From assembly GCF_016865425.1 (NCBI RefSeq), contig NZ_AP023355.1, forward strand, positions 5,640,198 to 5,704,197: 64,000 nucleotides of DNA, in the 5' to 3' direction. The notes below the pieces were generated by a model. It did not search any database, was not told the origin of the DNA, and saw nothing but the letters and a program-made list of their open reading frames with translations. Position numbers and translations under genes: made by a program. Below, one piece after another: positions 19,354-29,400 of the stretch (positions within the stretch are counted from its first letter, which is position 1; the number at the start of each line of letters is the position of its first letter). The stretch is from Actinocatenispora thailandica (GTDB lineage: Bacteria > Actinomycetota > Actinomycetes > Mycobacteriales > Micromonosporaceae).

Positions 19354-20364
19354 ATGGGTGTACCACTGCGCCAGGCGGTCAAGGTCGGTGCCTACGTGCT
19401 GAAGAACAAGCTCGCCGGCCGGACCAAGTTCCCGCTCGTACTGGAGCTGGAGCCGCTGTTCGCCTGCAACCTGGCGTGCGCCGGCTGCGGGAAGATCCAG
19501 GAACCGCACGACATGCTCAAGCGGCGGATGCCGGTGGAGCAGGCGATCGCCGCGGTCGAGGAGTGCGGTACGCCGGCCATCTCCATCGCGGGCGGCGAGC
19601 CGCTGATGCACCCGCAGATCGACGTGATGGTCAACGAGCTGGTCAAGCGCAAGAAGTTCGTCATCCTGTGCACCAACGCGGTGCTGCTGCGCAAGCGGTT
19701 CGACAAGTTCGACTTCCGGCCCTCGCCGTACTTCCAGTTCGCGGTGCACATCGACGGGCTGCGCGAGCGGCACGACGAGTCGGTGAGCAAGGAAGGGGTG
19801 TTCGACGAGGCGATCGAGGCGATCAGGTTCCTGCAGGCCAAGGGTTTCCGGGTGACGACGAACTCGACGTTCTTCAACACCGACACCCCGCAGACCATCA
19901 TCGACGTGCTGAACTTCCTCAACGACGAGGTCAAGGTCGACGACATGATGATCTCGCCGGCCTACGCGTACGAGAAGGCGCCGGACCAGGACCACTTCCT
20001 CGGCGTGACCGAGACCCGGGAACTGTTCGCCAAGGCCTTCGCGAACGGCAACCGGAAGAAGTGGCGGTTGTCCCACTCGCCGCTGTTCCTGGACTTCCTG
20101 GAGGGCAAGCGGGACTTCGACTGCACCGCCTGGGGCATCCCGTCGTACTCGTTGAAGGGGTGGCAGCGGCCCTGCTACCTGATGGGCGACAGCTACGCGA
20201 AGAGCTACCGGGAGCTGGTCGAGGACACCGACTGGGACCAGTACGGGCGGGGCAGGGACCCCCGCTGCAACAACTGCATGGCGCACTGCGGGTACGAGCC
20301 GAGCGCGGTGCTGGCCACGATGGGCTCGCTGCGGGACGGCCTGCGCGCGATGCGCGAGGTCTGA
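19354..20364 (+). CDS. hpnH: HpnH adenosylhopane synthase (radical SAM)
   Basis: A 336-residue radical-SAM enzyme that adds a 5'-deoxyadenosyl radical to hopene, the first step to C35 hopanoids. C38, C42 and C45 in A-C-N-L-A-C-A-G-C-G form the CxxxCxxC iron-sulfur motif; I-S-I-A-G-G-E-P-L follows as the SAM-binding GGE motif. A C-terminal cysteine group (D-P-R-C-N-N-C-M-A-H-C-G-Y-E-P) is typical of HpnH. GGAGG at 19340-19344 precedes the ATG at 19354. It is last in the operon, immediately after hpnG. Confidence 0.97.
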   Translation: MGVPLRQAVKVGAYVLKNKLAGRTKFPLVLELEPLFACNLACAGCGKIQEPHDMLKRRMPVEQAIAAVEECGTPAISIAGGEPLMHPQIDVMVNELVKRKKFVILCTNAVLLRKRFDKFDFRPSPYFQFAVHIDGLRERHDESVSKEGVFDEAIEAIRFLQAKGFRVTTNSTFFNTDTPQTIIDVLNFLNDEVKVDDMMISPAYAYEKAPDQDHFLGVTETRELFAKAFANGNRKKWRLSHSPLFLDFLEGKRDFDCTAWGIPSYSLKGWQRPCYLMGDSYAKSYRELVEDTDWDQYGRGRDPRCNNCMAHCGYEPSAVLATMGSLRDGLRAMREV

Positions 20365-20460
20365 CCGGTGGCGGTGCCGGCCCACCGGCCGGTACCGCCG
20401 CCCGGCCGCTTCGGCTGGGACTACGGTGGTTTCGTACCCGTGGCGCCGTACCGACTGATG

Positions 20461-20472
20461 CGAAGCGCTTTG
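20461..20472. promoter_or_regulatory. LacI-like operator candidate upstream of the importer operon
   Basis: CGAAGCGCTTTG is a near-perfect palindrome around AGCGCT (10 of 12 positions pair), the shape of many LacI-family operators. It lies 220 bases before the solute-binding protein gene and differs from the operators at 25196 and 29895. No regulator gene is nearby in the window. Confidence 0.4.
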
Positions 20473-20583
20473 TCCTTCGCGGAACCTGCCCTGCCACACA
20501 GCGGTTCGCGAGGGCCGGCCACGGCCGCATCCACGCGTTGGGCGGAAACGGCAGCGCCCTACCCGAGCCGGAATTAGATTACT

Positions 20584-20607
20584 GAGTGTCGCATCTTGGC
20601 GACGCTC
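20584..20607 (+). other. Hairpin in the 5' region of the importer operon
   Basis: GAGTGTCGC and GCGACGCTC pair over nine positions (one T-G) around the six-base loop ATCTTG. It could be an mRNA leader stem or a protein-binding dyad; no poly-U follows. Placement 85 bases before the first gene is compatible with either. Confidence 0.4.
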
Positions 20608-20691
20608 ACGCGCTCGTACCGCGAGTGCGGCGACCCCAGAACGGGGCGGGCACGCGCTACCCGGCCCGGATTGCCGGAAGGAGAGCGGATC

Positions 20692-22053
20692 GTGCGGCCA
20701 GAAACCAACGGCTTGGCACGCGGCAGTGGCCTGCCGGGCCATCGCCCACCAGGTCGTCACCCGCGGCTGCGCACAGCACTGGCGGTGGGAGCGGCGGCCA
20801 TCATGGCCGGCACGCTGCTGTCCGCCTGTGGATCGGGATCGACAGGCACCCCGGTCCTGAACCTGTATGCGTACCCGCAGCAGCACCGAGCAGACCTCGT
20901 CAAGCGCTGCAACCAGCAGGCGCACGGCAAGTACCGGATCGACCTGAACCTGCTGCCGCGTACCGCGGACCAGCAGCGAGAGCAGCTGGTGCGCCGGCTC
21001 GCCGCCGGTGACCACGGGATGGACATCCTCGGCGTCGACGTCACCTGGACCGCCGAGCTGGCGAAGGCGGGCTGGATCCTCCCGTGGACCGGCAGCAACC
21101 GGCAGCAGGTGGAGCACGGCACGTTGCCGGCGCCGCTGTCCACCGCCACCATCAACGGCCAGCTGTACGGGGCGCCGAACAACACCAACGTGCAGCTGCT
21201 CTGGTACCGCTCCGACCTGATGCCGAAGCCGCCGTCGACCTACCAGGGGCTGATCGACGAGGCCACCCGGCTGAAGAAGGCCGGCAAACCGCACTACGTC
21301 GAGGTCACCGGCGCCCAGTACGAGGGCCTGGTGGTGTGGTTCAACAGCGTGCTCGCCGCGGCCGGCGGCTCGATCCTGAACAAGGCCGGCACCCAGGTGT
21401 CGCTGGGCAAGCCGGCGGTGACGGCGCTGTCCACGATGCACAAGTTCGCCAACTCGGCGGCGGCCGACCCGTCGCTGTCCAACACCCAGGAGGACCCGGC
21501 ACGGCTGGCCGTCGAGGGTGGCACCGCCGCGGCAGAGATCAACTGGCCGTACGTGTACGCGTCGATGGCCGCCGACAAGCCGGCGATGCTGAAGAACTTC
21601 AAGTGGGCGCCCATTCCCGGCATCACCGGTACCGGCAAGGCCACCATCGGCGGCGAGAACCTCGCCGTGAGCAAGTACTCCGACCACCCGGACCTGGCCT
21701 TCACCGCCGCGCTGTGCCTGCGCGATGCGGCGAACCAGAAGTACGGCGCGATCCTGGACGGGGTGCCGCCGACCATCGAGTCGGTCTACCACGACACCAG
21801 GCCACTGGATCCGAGCAAGAAGGCCGACGCGAAGACCAACCCGAGCATGGTCACCGCCTACCCGATGCGGCAGGCGATCCTGGACGAGCTGCACACCGCG
21901 GTGTCCCGGCCGGTGACGGCCACCTACCAGAACGTCTCGACGGTCACCTCGACGCTGCTGTCGCCGCCGCAGGCGATCCAACCGGTGCCCACCGAGCGCG
22001 AACTGCGATCGCAGATCGACAAGGCACTCCAGTCCAAGGGGGTTCTGCCGTGA
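20692..22053 (+). CDS. lpqY: LpqY-like trehalose-binding lipoprotein of an ABC importer
   Basis: A 453-residue family-1 solute-binding lipoprotein. A long basic n-region precedes a hydrophobic segment and the lipobox L-S-A-C, with acylated C46. [37 protein letters not shown] and [10 protein letters not shown] resemble M. tuberculosis LpqY, which binds trehalose released during mycolate recycling. In a non-mycolate organism it would recover external trehalose. The GTG at 20692 follows GGAAGGAGAG; a longer in-frame start at 20596 lacks such a site. The stop overlaps the next start (GTGA). Confidence 0.88.
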   Translation: MRPETNGLARGSGLPGHRPPGRHPRLRTALAVGAAAIMAGTLLSACGSGSTGTPVLNLYAYPQQHRADLVKRCNQQAHGKYRIDLNLLPRTADQQREQLVRRLAAGDHGMDILGVDVTWTAELAKAGWILPWTGSNRQQVEHGTLPAPLSTATINGQLYGAPNNTNVQLLWYRSDLMPKPPSTYQGLIDEATRLKKAGKPHYVEVTGAQYEGLVVWFNSVLAAAGGSILNKAGTQVSLGKPAVTALSTMHKFANSAAADPSLSNTQEDPARLAVEGGTAAAEINWPYVYASMAADKPAMLKNFKWAPIPGITGTGKATIGGENLAVSKYSDHPDLAFTAALCLRDAANQKYGAILDGVPPTIESVYHDTRPLDPSKKADAKTNPSMVTAYPMRQAILDELHTAVSRPVTATYQNVSTVTSTLLSPPQAIQPVPTERELRSQIDKALQSKGVLP

Positions 22054-23072
22054 CCGAGGACGGCGAGACGCGACCGCCCCGCGAGGAGACCGGGACGGCC
22101 GGAGCCGGCATCCCCGAACCGGCCGCCGGGACCGTCGCGGCGGCCGGCGGCGCCGAGCCGGCGGCCCGCGGCGCGCACCGGGCGGCACTCAGCGAGGGCA
22201 GGCGCTCCGAACGGCGGCTCGGCTGGCTGCTGTGCCTGCCGGCCGCGGTGGTGATGGTCGTGGTGACCATCTACCCGATCGTCTACGCGCTGCTGCTGTC
22301 GTTCCAGCGGGCCGACCTGCGGTTCCCGAGCGACAACAAGTGGATCGGGCTGACCAACTACGTCACCGTGCTGACCAACTCGTTCTGGTGGCACGCGTTC
22401 GCGATCACCATGATCGTGACCGTCGTCAGCGTCGCGGTCGAGCTCGTCCTCGGCATGGCGCTGGCGATGATCATGCACCGGACGCTGCTCGGCCGCGGGC
22501 TGGTGCGCACCCTGGCGCTCATCCCGTACGGCATCGTCACGGTCGTCGCCGCCTACGGCTGGCGGTACGCGTGGACGCCCGGCTACGGCTACCTGGCGAA
22601 CGTGCTGGCCCACAACTCGGCGCCGCTGACCCAGCAGGCGCCGGCGGTCGGCATCATCATCCTCGCCGAGATCTGGAAGACGACGCCGTTCATGGCGCTG
22701 CTGCTGATGGCCGGTCTCGCCATCGTGCCGGACGACCTGCAGCGCGCCGCGTCGATGGACGGTGCCACCACCTGGCAGCGGTTCACCCAGGTGACGCTGC
22801 CGCTGATGAAGCCGGCGATCCTGGTGGCGCTGCTGTTCCGCACCCTGGACGCGGTACGCATCTACGACAACATCTACGTGCTGACCAACGGTGCGCAGGG
22901 CACGAGTTCGCTGTCGATCCTGACGTACCACAACCTGATCGGCGGGCTGAACCTCGGCATCGGCTCCACGATGTCGATCCTGATGTTCATCGCCGTCGCG
23001 ATCATCGCGTTCATCTTCATCAAGGGGTTCGGCACGGCCGCGCCCGGCTCCGACGCCACGGGGAGGCGCTGA
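22050..23072 (+). CDS. sugA: SugA-like trehalose ABC transporter permease
   Basis: A 340-residue inner-membrane permease of the sugar (MalF-like) class. About 55 Gly/Ala/Glu-rich residues precede the first membrane helix [13 protein letters not shown]. Further hydrophobic helices lie near 110-130, 145-165, 200-220, 250-270 and 310-330. The ATPase-contacting loop is [18 protein letters not shown], the conserved EAA-type motif. Overlaps at both ends (GTGA with lpqY, TGATG with sugB) show a tightly coupled operon. Confidence 0.9.
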   Translation: MTEDGETRPPREETGTAGAGIPEPAAGTVAAAGGAEPAARGAHRAALSEGRRSERRLGWLLCLPAAVVMVVVTIYPIVYALLLSFQRADLRFPSDNKWIGLTNYVTVLTNSFWWHAFAITMIVTVVSVAVELVLGMALAMIMHRTLLGRGLVRTLALIPYGIVTVVAAYGWRYAWTPGYGYLANVLAHNSAPLTQQAPAVGIIILAEIWKTTPFMALLLMAGLAIVPDDLQRAASMDGATTWQRFTQVTLPLMKPAILVALLFRTLDAVRIYDNIYVLTNGAQGTSSLSILTYHNLIGGLNLGIGSTMSILMFIAVAIIAFIFIKGFGTAAPGSDATGRR

Positions 23073-23902
23073 TGGCCACCACCACCCGGCAGCGCACCGG
23101 CTGGACCATCGCGAACGTCGTCGTGGCGATCTACGCGTTGATCCCGGTGCTGTGGTTGCTGTCGTTGTCGCTGAAGGACAAGAGCACGTTCACCGACGGG
23201 CACTTCATCCCGCGCAAGTGGACGTTCGAGAACTACATCAACATCTTCAAGGTCGGCAGCTTCGGCCGGCCGCTGATCAACTCGATCGGTATCGCCGTCA
23301 TCTCCACCCTGATCGCGATCGTGTTCGGCACCTTCGCCGCGTACGCGATCGCCCGGCTGCAGTTCCCCGGCAAGCGGCTGATGCTCGGCGCGTCGCTGCT
23401 GATCGCGATGTTCCCGCAGGTGTCGCTGGTGACCCCGATGTTCCAGATCGAGCGGCAGATCGGCCTGTTCAACACCTGGCCGGGCCTGATCCTGCCGTAC
23501 ATCACGTTCGCGCTGCCGCTGACGATCTACACGTTGTCGGCGTTCCTGCGGGAGATCCCGTGGGAGCTGGAGAAGGCGGCGAAGATGGACGGGGCGACCC
23601 CGTTCCAGGCGTTCCGGCAGGTGATCGTGCCGCTCGCGATGCCGGGCGTGATCACCACCGCGATCCTCGCGTTCATCATGTGCTGGAACGACTTCGTCTT
23701 CGCCATCTCGCTGACCTCGTCGAACACGGCGCGCACGGCACCGGCGGCGATCTCGTTCTTCACCGGCGCCTCGCAGTTCGAGGACCCGGTGGGTTCGATC
23801 ATGGCGGCCGCGGTGGTGATCACGATCCCGATCATCATCTTCGTACTGATCTTCCAGCGTCGGATCGTCTCCGGGCTCACGTCCGGTGCCGTGAAGGGAT
23901 GA
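23072..23902 (+). CDS. sugB: SugB-like trehalose ABC transporter permease
   Basis: A 276-residue MalG-like permease. N-terminal helix [13 protein letters not shown] is followed by the periplasmic-side segment P-R-K-W-T-F-E-N-Y and five further helices. The cytoplasmic EAA loop reads [18 protein letters not shown]. The ATG at 23072 overlaps the sugA stop as TGATG and has GGGAGG 5-10 bases upstream. Together with SugA it should form the heterodimeric channel fed by the lipoprotein. Confidence 0.92.
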   Translation: MATTTRQRTGWTIANVVVAIYALIPVLWLLSLSLKDKSTFTDGHFIPRKWTFENYINIFKVGSFGRPLINSIGIAVISTLIAIVFGTFAAYAIARLQFPGKRLMLGASLLIAMFPQVSLVTPMFQIERQIGLFNTWPGLILPYITFALPLTIYTLSAFLREIPWELEKAAKMDGATPFQAFRQVIVPLAMPGVITTAILAFIMCWNDFVFAISLTSSNTARTAPAAISFFTGASQFEDPVGSIMAAAVVITIPIIIFVLIFQRRIVSGLTSGAVKG

Positions 23903-25077
23903 GTGTCAACAGTGGCTGAGATCGTCCTCGATGAGGTGACCAAGCGCTATCCGGACGGCACCCTCGCCGTCGACAAGTTCGGCCTGGACATCGCCGACCA
24001 CGAGTTCATCATCCTGGTCGGCCCGTCCGGCTGCGGCAAGACCACCACCCTGAACATGATCGCCGGCCTGGAGGACATCTCCGACGGCGAACTGCGCATC
24101 GACGGCAAGCGGGTCAACGAGGTCGCGCCCCGGGACCGGGACATCGCCATGGTGTTCCAGTCCTACGCGCTGTACCCGCACATGACGGTGCGGGAGAACA
24201 TCGGCTTCCCGCTGAAGCTCGCCAAAGTGGACAAGGAGACCGCGAAGAAGCAGATCGAGGAGGCCGCGGCGATCCTCGATCTCACCCCGCACCTGGACCG
24301 CAAGCCCGGCGCGCTGTCCGGTGGCCAGCGGCAGCGGGTGGCGATGGGCCGGGCGATCGTCCGCAGCCCCAAGGCGTTCCTGATGGACGAACCGCTGTCC
24401 AACCTGGACGCCAAGCTGCGGGTGCAGATGCGCACCTCGATCTCCCGGATCCAGAAGCGCCTCGGCACCACCACCGTGTACGTGACGCACGACCAGACCG
24501 AGGCGATGACCCTCGGCGACCGGATCGTGCTGATGCGCGCGGGACTGATCCAGCAGGTGGGCTCCCCCAGGAGCTGTACGAGAAGCCCGTCAACCTGTTC
24601 GTCGCCGGCTTCATCGGCTCCCCGTCGATGAACTTCGTGCCGGGCACCATCGCCGACGACGCGATCGACACGGTGCTCGGCCGGATCCCGCTCTCCGACC
24701 GGATCCGTACCGCGATGAACACCCACGAGGTGCCCCGCGAGGTGATCGTCGGCGTCCGGCCGGAGGCGTTCGAGGACGCCGCGCTGGTGGACGCCAGCCG
24801 CGGCAGCGGCGTCACGTTCACCGCGCCGGTGGACATCCTGGAGTCGATGGGCTCGGTGAAGTACGCGTACTTCTCGCTGGAGAACGCGCGCGTCGACTCC
24901 GAGCATCTGGCCGAGATCGAGCGCGACACCGGCGGCGAGGAGATCGGCGAGGCGCAGATCGTCACCGAGCTGGACGCGCGGTCCCGGGTTCGGGAGGGGC
25001 AGAACCTGGAGGTCTGGTTCGATCCGGACTCGATCGACGTGTTCGAGCCGCACTCCGGCGCCAACCTCACCGCGTAG
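23903..25077 (+). pseudogene. sugC: SugC-like ABC ATPase, frameshifted at a C-run (probably a sequence error)
   Basis: The frame from the GTG at 23903 encodes a normal sugar-importer ATPase: Walker [11 protein letters not shown]-loop [10 protein letters not shown], signature L-S-G-G-Q-R-Q-R, Walker [11 protein letters not shown] and the switch histidine in V-T-H-D-Q-T-E-A-M. After I-Q-Q-V-G-S-P it breaks at the five-C run 24564-24568 and ends at 24631. The next frame continues with [17 protein letters not shown]-like sequence and the C-terminal OB-type regulatory domain to 25077. Adding one C restores Q-E-L-Y-E-K-P exactly as in the family, total about 391 residues. A GTG at 23912 is an alternative start. 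Confidence 0.85.
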
Positions 25078-25195
25078 CAGCAGCCCTCGGCCGGCCGGGC
25101 CGCGGCGCACCCGCCGCGGCCCGGCCGCCGCCTTGTGGTGCTTCTGCGGCGATTGACACGAAGGCCCGATCACCGCTAGACAGGGTGCGTTGGGC

Positions 25196-25213
25196 GATGA
25201 CAACGATGTCATC
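25196..25213. promoter_or_regulatory. LacI-type operator upstream of the GH130-like gene
   Basis: GATGACAACGATGTCATC is palindromic at 16 of 18 positions with a central CG, the form of LacI-family operators. It lies 58 bases before the GH130 ATG. The same core (TGACA-N-CG-N-TGTCA) recurs at 29895-29910 before the GH92 gene, suggesting one mannoside regulon. Confidence 0.65.
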
Positions 25214-25271
25214 TGGCGTCACCACCACCGACCGGGCCGAGGTCGACCGGCCCCGGCCCAAGGAGGCACCG

Positions 25272-26324
25272 ATGAACCCACCCGGAGCGGCCCGGATCGG
25301 CCGCCGGCAGGTACTCGCGACCGGCGGCGCCGCGGCGCTGGCCGGGCTGGCCGCCAGCACCCCGGCCGCCGCCGACCCGGCAGGCACCCACCCGCACGGT
25401 CACCCGCACGACACGTTCCCGCTCGGCCCGTTCACCAAGTACTCGGGGAACCCGATCCTGACCCCGGATCCCGGCCACGACTGGGAGTCGGCTTGGCTGT
25501 TCAACCCGTGCGCCATCGTCGTCGACGGCCACGTCGCCCTGCTCTACCGCGCCCAGAACGCCGCCAAGACCTCCAGCATCGGCCTCGCCACCAGCACCGA
25601 CGGCTTCCACTTCGAACGCCGGCCGGAACCGGTCCTGGCGCCGACCGAACCGTACGAGACACCCGGCGGCTGCGAGGACCCGCGCGTCGTGCGCATCGAC
25701 GGCACCTACTACCTGACCTACACCGGCTACGACGGGAGGCACGCGCTGCTGTGCCTCGCCACCTCCACCGACCTGGTGCACTGGACCAAGCACGGACCGC
25801 TCTTCCCGAACCTGCCGGACCCGGGGCACACCGGCCGCAACCCGTGGAACAAGTCCGGAGCCATCCTCACCACCCCGATCGGCGGGTACCACTGGATGTA
25901 CTTCGGCGAGTCGAACGTGTTCTGGGCACGCTCGAAGGACCTGCTGCACTGGGAGACACCCGGTAACGACGACCCGGTCGCGACCCCGGCGTTCGCCTGG
26001 GAACGCGGGCTGATGGAGCCCGGACCGCCGCCGGTCGTCACCGCCGACGGCAAGATCCTGCTGGTCTACAACGGCCGGGCGAACGGCAGCGGCGGCTGGA
26101 CCAACGGCCAGTACTCCACCGGACAGCTGCTGATCGACCCGGCCGACCCGACCAAGGCGATCGCCCGGCTGGAGCGCCCGTGCCTGGTCCCGACCGCCGA
26201 CGACGAGCAGAACGGGCAGGTCAACCACGTCGTGTTCAGCGAGGGGCTGGTGCGCTTCCACGGCCGGCGGTTCCTCTACTTCGGGATGGCCGACTCGGTA
26301 CTCGGCGTCGCCACCGCGCCCTGA
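25272..26324 (+). CDS. Exported GH130-like glycosidase (mannoside-active candidate)
   Basis: A 350-residue five-bladed beta-propeller enzyme. The N-terminus has twin arginines in I-G-R-R-Q-V-L-A-T-G-G followed by an Ala-rich h-region and A-S-T-P-A-A-A-D-P, a Tat-type signal. The mature part has F-T-K-Y-S-G-N-P-I-L, the C-E-D-P-R-V motif seen in GH130/GH43-like propellers, and repeated S-T-D-x-x-H-W blade strands. GH130 members act on beta-mannosides, either as phosphorylases (usually cytoplasmic) or hydrolases. Export argues for a hydrolase here. AAGGAGG lies 6-12 bases before the ATG. Neighbouring GH92 and a shared operator support a role in mannan or glycan breakdown. Confidence 0.8.
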   Translation: MNPPGAARIGRRQVLATGGAAALAGLAASTPAAADPAGTHPHGHPHDTFPLGPFTKYSGNPILTPDPGHDWESAWLFNPCAIVVDGHVALLYRAQNAAKTSSIGLATSTDGFHFERRPEPVLAPTEPYETPGGCEDPRVVRIDGTYYLTYTGYDGRHALLCLATSTDLVHWTKHGPLFPNLPDPGHTGRNPWNKSGAILTTPIGGYHWMYFGESNVFWARSKDLLHWETPGNDDPVATPAFAWERGLMEPGPPPVVTADGKILLVYNGRANGSGGWTNGQYSTGQLLIDPADPTKAIARLERPCLVPTADDEQNGQVNHVVFSEGLVRFHGRRFLYFGMADSVLGVATAP

Positions 26325-26405
26325 CCGGCACCACCGCACCGCCCGGTGCGGGGTGTCGGCCGCTGCACCGCACGGTGCGGCGGTGCCGGCCGCTGCACCG
26401 GTCGT

Positions 26406-26441
26406 GCCGTCGGCGCCCCGGACGACCGGGGCGCCGACGGC
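26406..26441. terminator. Strong bidirectional hairpin between GH130-like and GH92 genes
   Basis: GCCGTCGGCGCCCCGG pairs perfectly over 16 bp with its complement at 26426-26441 around an ACGA loop. It sits between convergent genes, five bases from the GH92 stop, and has no U-tract. A shared terminator is the natural reading. Confidence 0.75.
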
Positions 26442-26446
26442 GCCGC

Positions 26447-29400
26447 TCAGCCCTGCGCGATCGTGAAGACCCGCACCTTGTCGCTGGTCGGCAGCGTCAC
26501 CGAGACGACGTGGGTACCGGCCGGCGCGACGTACGGCCGCGTCGCGAACACGTACGCGCCCGGGTCGCTGGACGAGGCGTTCCGGACCGGCGTCCAGGCC
26601 ACGACCGAGTTGCCGTAGACCGGTTCGAGTGTCCCGTCGTCCTTGCTCCCCCGGTTCGACGGCAGCACCCAGTCGCCGAACGACAGGTCGGCCCGCGCCG
26701 TCGTCCCGTCGCTCAATTCGACCGTCGCGGTGTTCTGGCCACCACCGTTGATGCCGGCGCCGACGAACGAGATCCGGGACGCCGGCGTGCCCAGCGTGAT
26801 GCGCTGCCCCGCGGGCGCCACCGTCTCCGGCTCGCCGACCGGGGCGCTCGGCCAGGTCAGGGTCGTACCGTTGGCGAGCGTGGTGGTGGCACCCGGCGCC
26901 AGGCCGGCGGACGCGAGCTGGTCGCGCGCATAGCTGTTGCCCCCGCCGTCGAAGTTGCCGTCGACGGCGTCCCGCGGCGAGGTACCGACCAGGCTCGCCG
27001 CCGCGAGCAGGCCGCCGCCGCGAGCGACCCTTACCGTCGACTCGGTCCGGATGCTCGCCGCGCCGGCGCGGGCGGTGACCCGCACCGGGTAGTACCCGTC
27101 GGGTACCGACGCCGCGGCGTGCACGGTGAGCCGCGCCGTTCCCGCGCCCGTTTTGTCGAGGTGGATGGCCGCCGAGGGGGTGACGGTCAGGCCGGCGACC
27201 GAGGTGCTCGCGGTCAGCCGGACCCGTGCGGAGGTGTGCTGGAAACGCTGCGCCGCGACGGTCAACGCCACGCTGCCGCCCGGCTCGACCGCCGGGTTGT
27301 CCGGCCCGGCGTGCACCGCGAACGGCGCCGAACCCCGGCCGTACGAGGGTGGCGCGTCCGCCGCCCGGGTGCCCCAGGTGTGGCTGGGCCGGCCGGCGAG
27401 GGTGAAGTCCACGGTCGCCGCGCGCGCCAGCGAGTCCAGGTGCAGGTACGTCGCGGTGCCGGGGTGCCGGTCCACCCGCAGCCCGGCGACGTACCGCCGG
27501 CCCTCGTCGGCACCGGCGGCCGTCACGTCCAGGGTCCGGCCGGCCGCGAGATGCAGCCGGGCGGCGTCGAACGCGGGAGCGTTGACGGTCAGCACGTCCG
27601 TCCCGGGCGTCGCCGGGAACAGCCCGAGCGCTGCCCACACGTACCAGCTGGACTGGGCGCCGAGATCGTCGTTGCCGGGCTCGGCGTAGTTCGGTTCGGC
27701 GCCGAACAGGGTCGTCCGGATCTCGTCGACGACCTCGGAGGTGCGCCACGGCTGGCCGAGGTGGTTGTAGTACCAAGGGACGCCGAAGTCGGGCTCGTTG
27801 CCGGCCCACATGTACGGCTGGTTGGGTCCGACGTTCATCCCGTGGCTCATGAACGCGTCGAGCCGCCGGCCGACGATCTCGTCGCCGCCGAGCGCGGTCA
27901 CCAGGCCACCGACGTTCTGCGGGACGAGCCACAGGTACTGCTCGGCGTTGCCCTCGTCGTAGCCGACCGAGCCGAAGCCGGTGATGTGCCCGCGGTAGCC
28001 GAAGTCGTCCGGGATCGTGTAGCCGTCGCCGGCCGGGAACGCGCCGGAGCCGTCCCGCGGCGACACGTACCGGGTGGCCGGGTTGAACAGGTTCTGCCAG
28101 TAGTTCGACCGGTCCTGGAACTCGGCCGCCAGGTCGTGCCGGCCGAGCGAGCCGGCCAGCCGGCCGATCGCGAAGTCGTCCACCGAGTACTCCTCGGTGA
28201 TCGAGGCGCCGGTGACCGCGTGGTCGGTCTGGAACTGCTTCACCTGCGGCGCGTAGTGCCGCTGGTTGTACACGGTCGCCCCGAACCGCTCGACCGCCTG
28301 GTCGTTGGTACCACCGGTGTTGCGGCCGGCGTTCCTGCCGACCGCACCGCGCACCATGTAGTCCAGCGCGGTGGGCACGTCGAAGCCGCGGGCGCCGAAC
28401 GTGTACGTCTGCGCGATCAGCGCGGCGGGGCTGTCCCCGCTCATCTGGTTGGTGCCCGCGTTCGCGAACGCCCACCGCGGGTAGGAGCCACTCTGCTCGG
28501 CGTCGTTGACCAGCGACTGCGCCATGTCCGCGGCCCGGTCCGGGAACAGCAGCGACTGCAGCGGCGTCAGCGTCCGGTAGGTGTCCCAGTCGGAGTAGTA
28601 GGCGTACTGGTGGCGCGCCCGGCCGCCGCTGCCGGGATGCTCGGACACGTTGTGCACCTTCGGCGTCGCCTCGAACCCGAGGTACTGCCCGTTCACGTCG
28701 TCGAACGTGTTCGGGTGCAGCAACGACCGGTACAGCGAGTGGTAGAAGGTGCTGGTGCGCTCGGCCGTCGCGGTCCGGCTGACCTGCACCGTCGACAGGG
28801 CGGCGCGCCAGGCGTCGTGCGCGTCGCCGCGCACCCCGTCGAACGCCGCCGGCCACGAGCCGTACGGGTGCGTGCCGTGCGCCGCCGCGCTCGGCGTCGG
28901 CACCTCGGTGTTCATGTTCAGGATCGCGTTGTCGGTGCTCACGTACGACATCGCGATCTTGAGGTGGACGGTCCTGGTGCCGGGCGCGAACGACAGGTAG
29001 CCGCCGGCCCGGGCGTTGCTGACCGCCGCGTCGTGGCTGCCGTCGCCGACGTGCACGGTGCCGCTCGACTCGTCCCACGCGCCGTAGCCGGCGATGCCGG
29101 CATCGACGGTGGCCGCGAAGTACGCGGTGTAGGAGTTGTTCTTGCCGCAGAAGTTCCCGGACTTCGTCCAGCCGGTGACGATCCCGGTGTTCGGGTTCAC
29201 GTCGATCGCGCCGGCCCGGGTGCCGCCGCTGTTGGACACCCCGGAGCGGAACGTGACCGACGGCGTCGTACCGGCGGGGAACGTGAACGTGGCGACACCG
29301 GTGCGGGTGGTCGCGGTCAGTCGCGAGGTGATGTTCGCGCCGGCCGCGTCGGTGGAGGTCAGCTGGTAGTAGCCGGGCGTGCCGACCTCACCGTCGTGTG

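Larger units (their letters stand above)
20365..20691. other. Intergenic region between hopanoid operon and trehalose importer
   Basis: The 327 bases contain no convincing gene. They hold an operator-like sequence at 20461-20472, a hairpin at 20584-20607, and a strong ribosome site (GGAAGGAGAG) before the GTG at 20692. The segment around 20566-20585 (GCCGGAATTAGATTACTGAG) is AT-rich for this DNA and may include the -10 of the importer operon. I see no clear terminator after hpnH. Confidence 0.45.

Noticed and set aside
20368-20577. A 69-codon frame after hpnH
   Set aside because: Pro/Arg-rich, no ribosome site, and it crosses the operator-like sequence; not credible as a gene.
19336-22188. 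Open frame of 950 codons on the reverse strand across hpnH and lpqY
   Set aside because: Low-complexity Arg/Val/Gly shadow; hpnH and lpqY are clear on the other strand.
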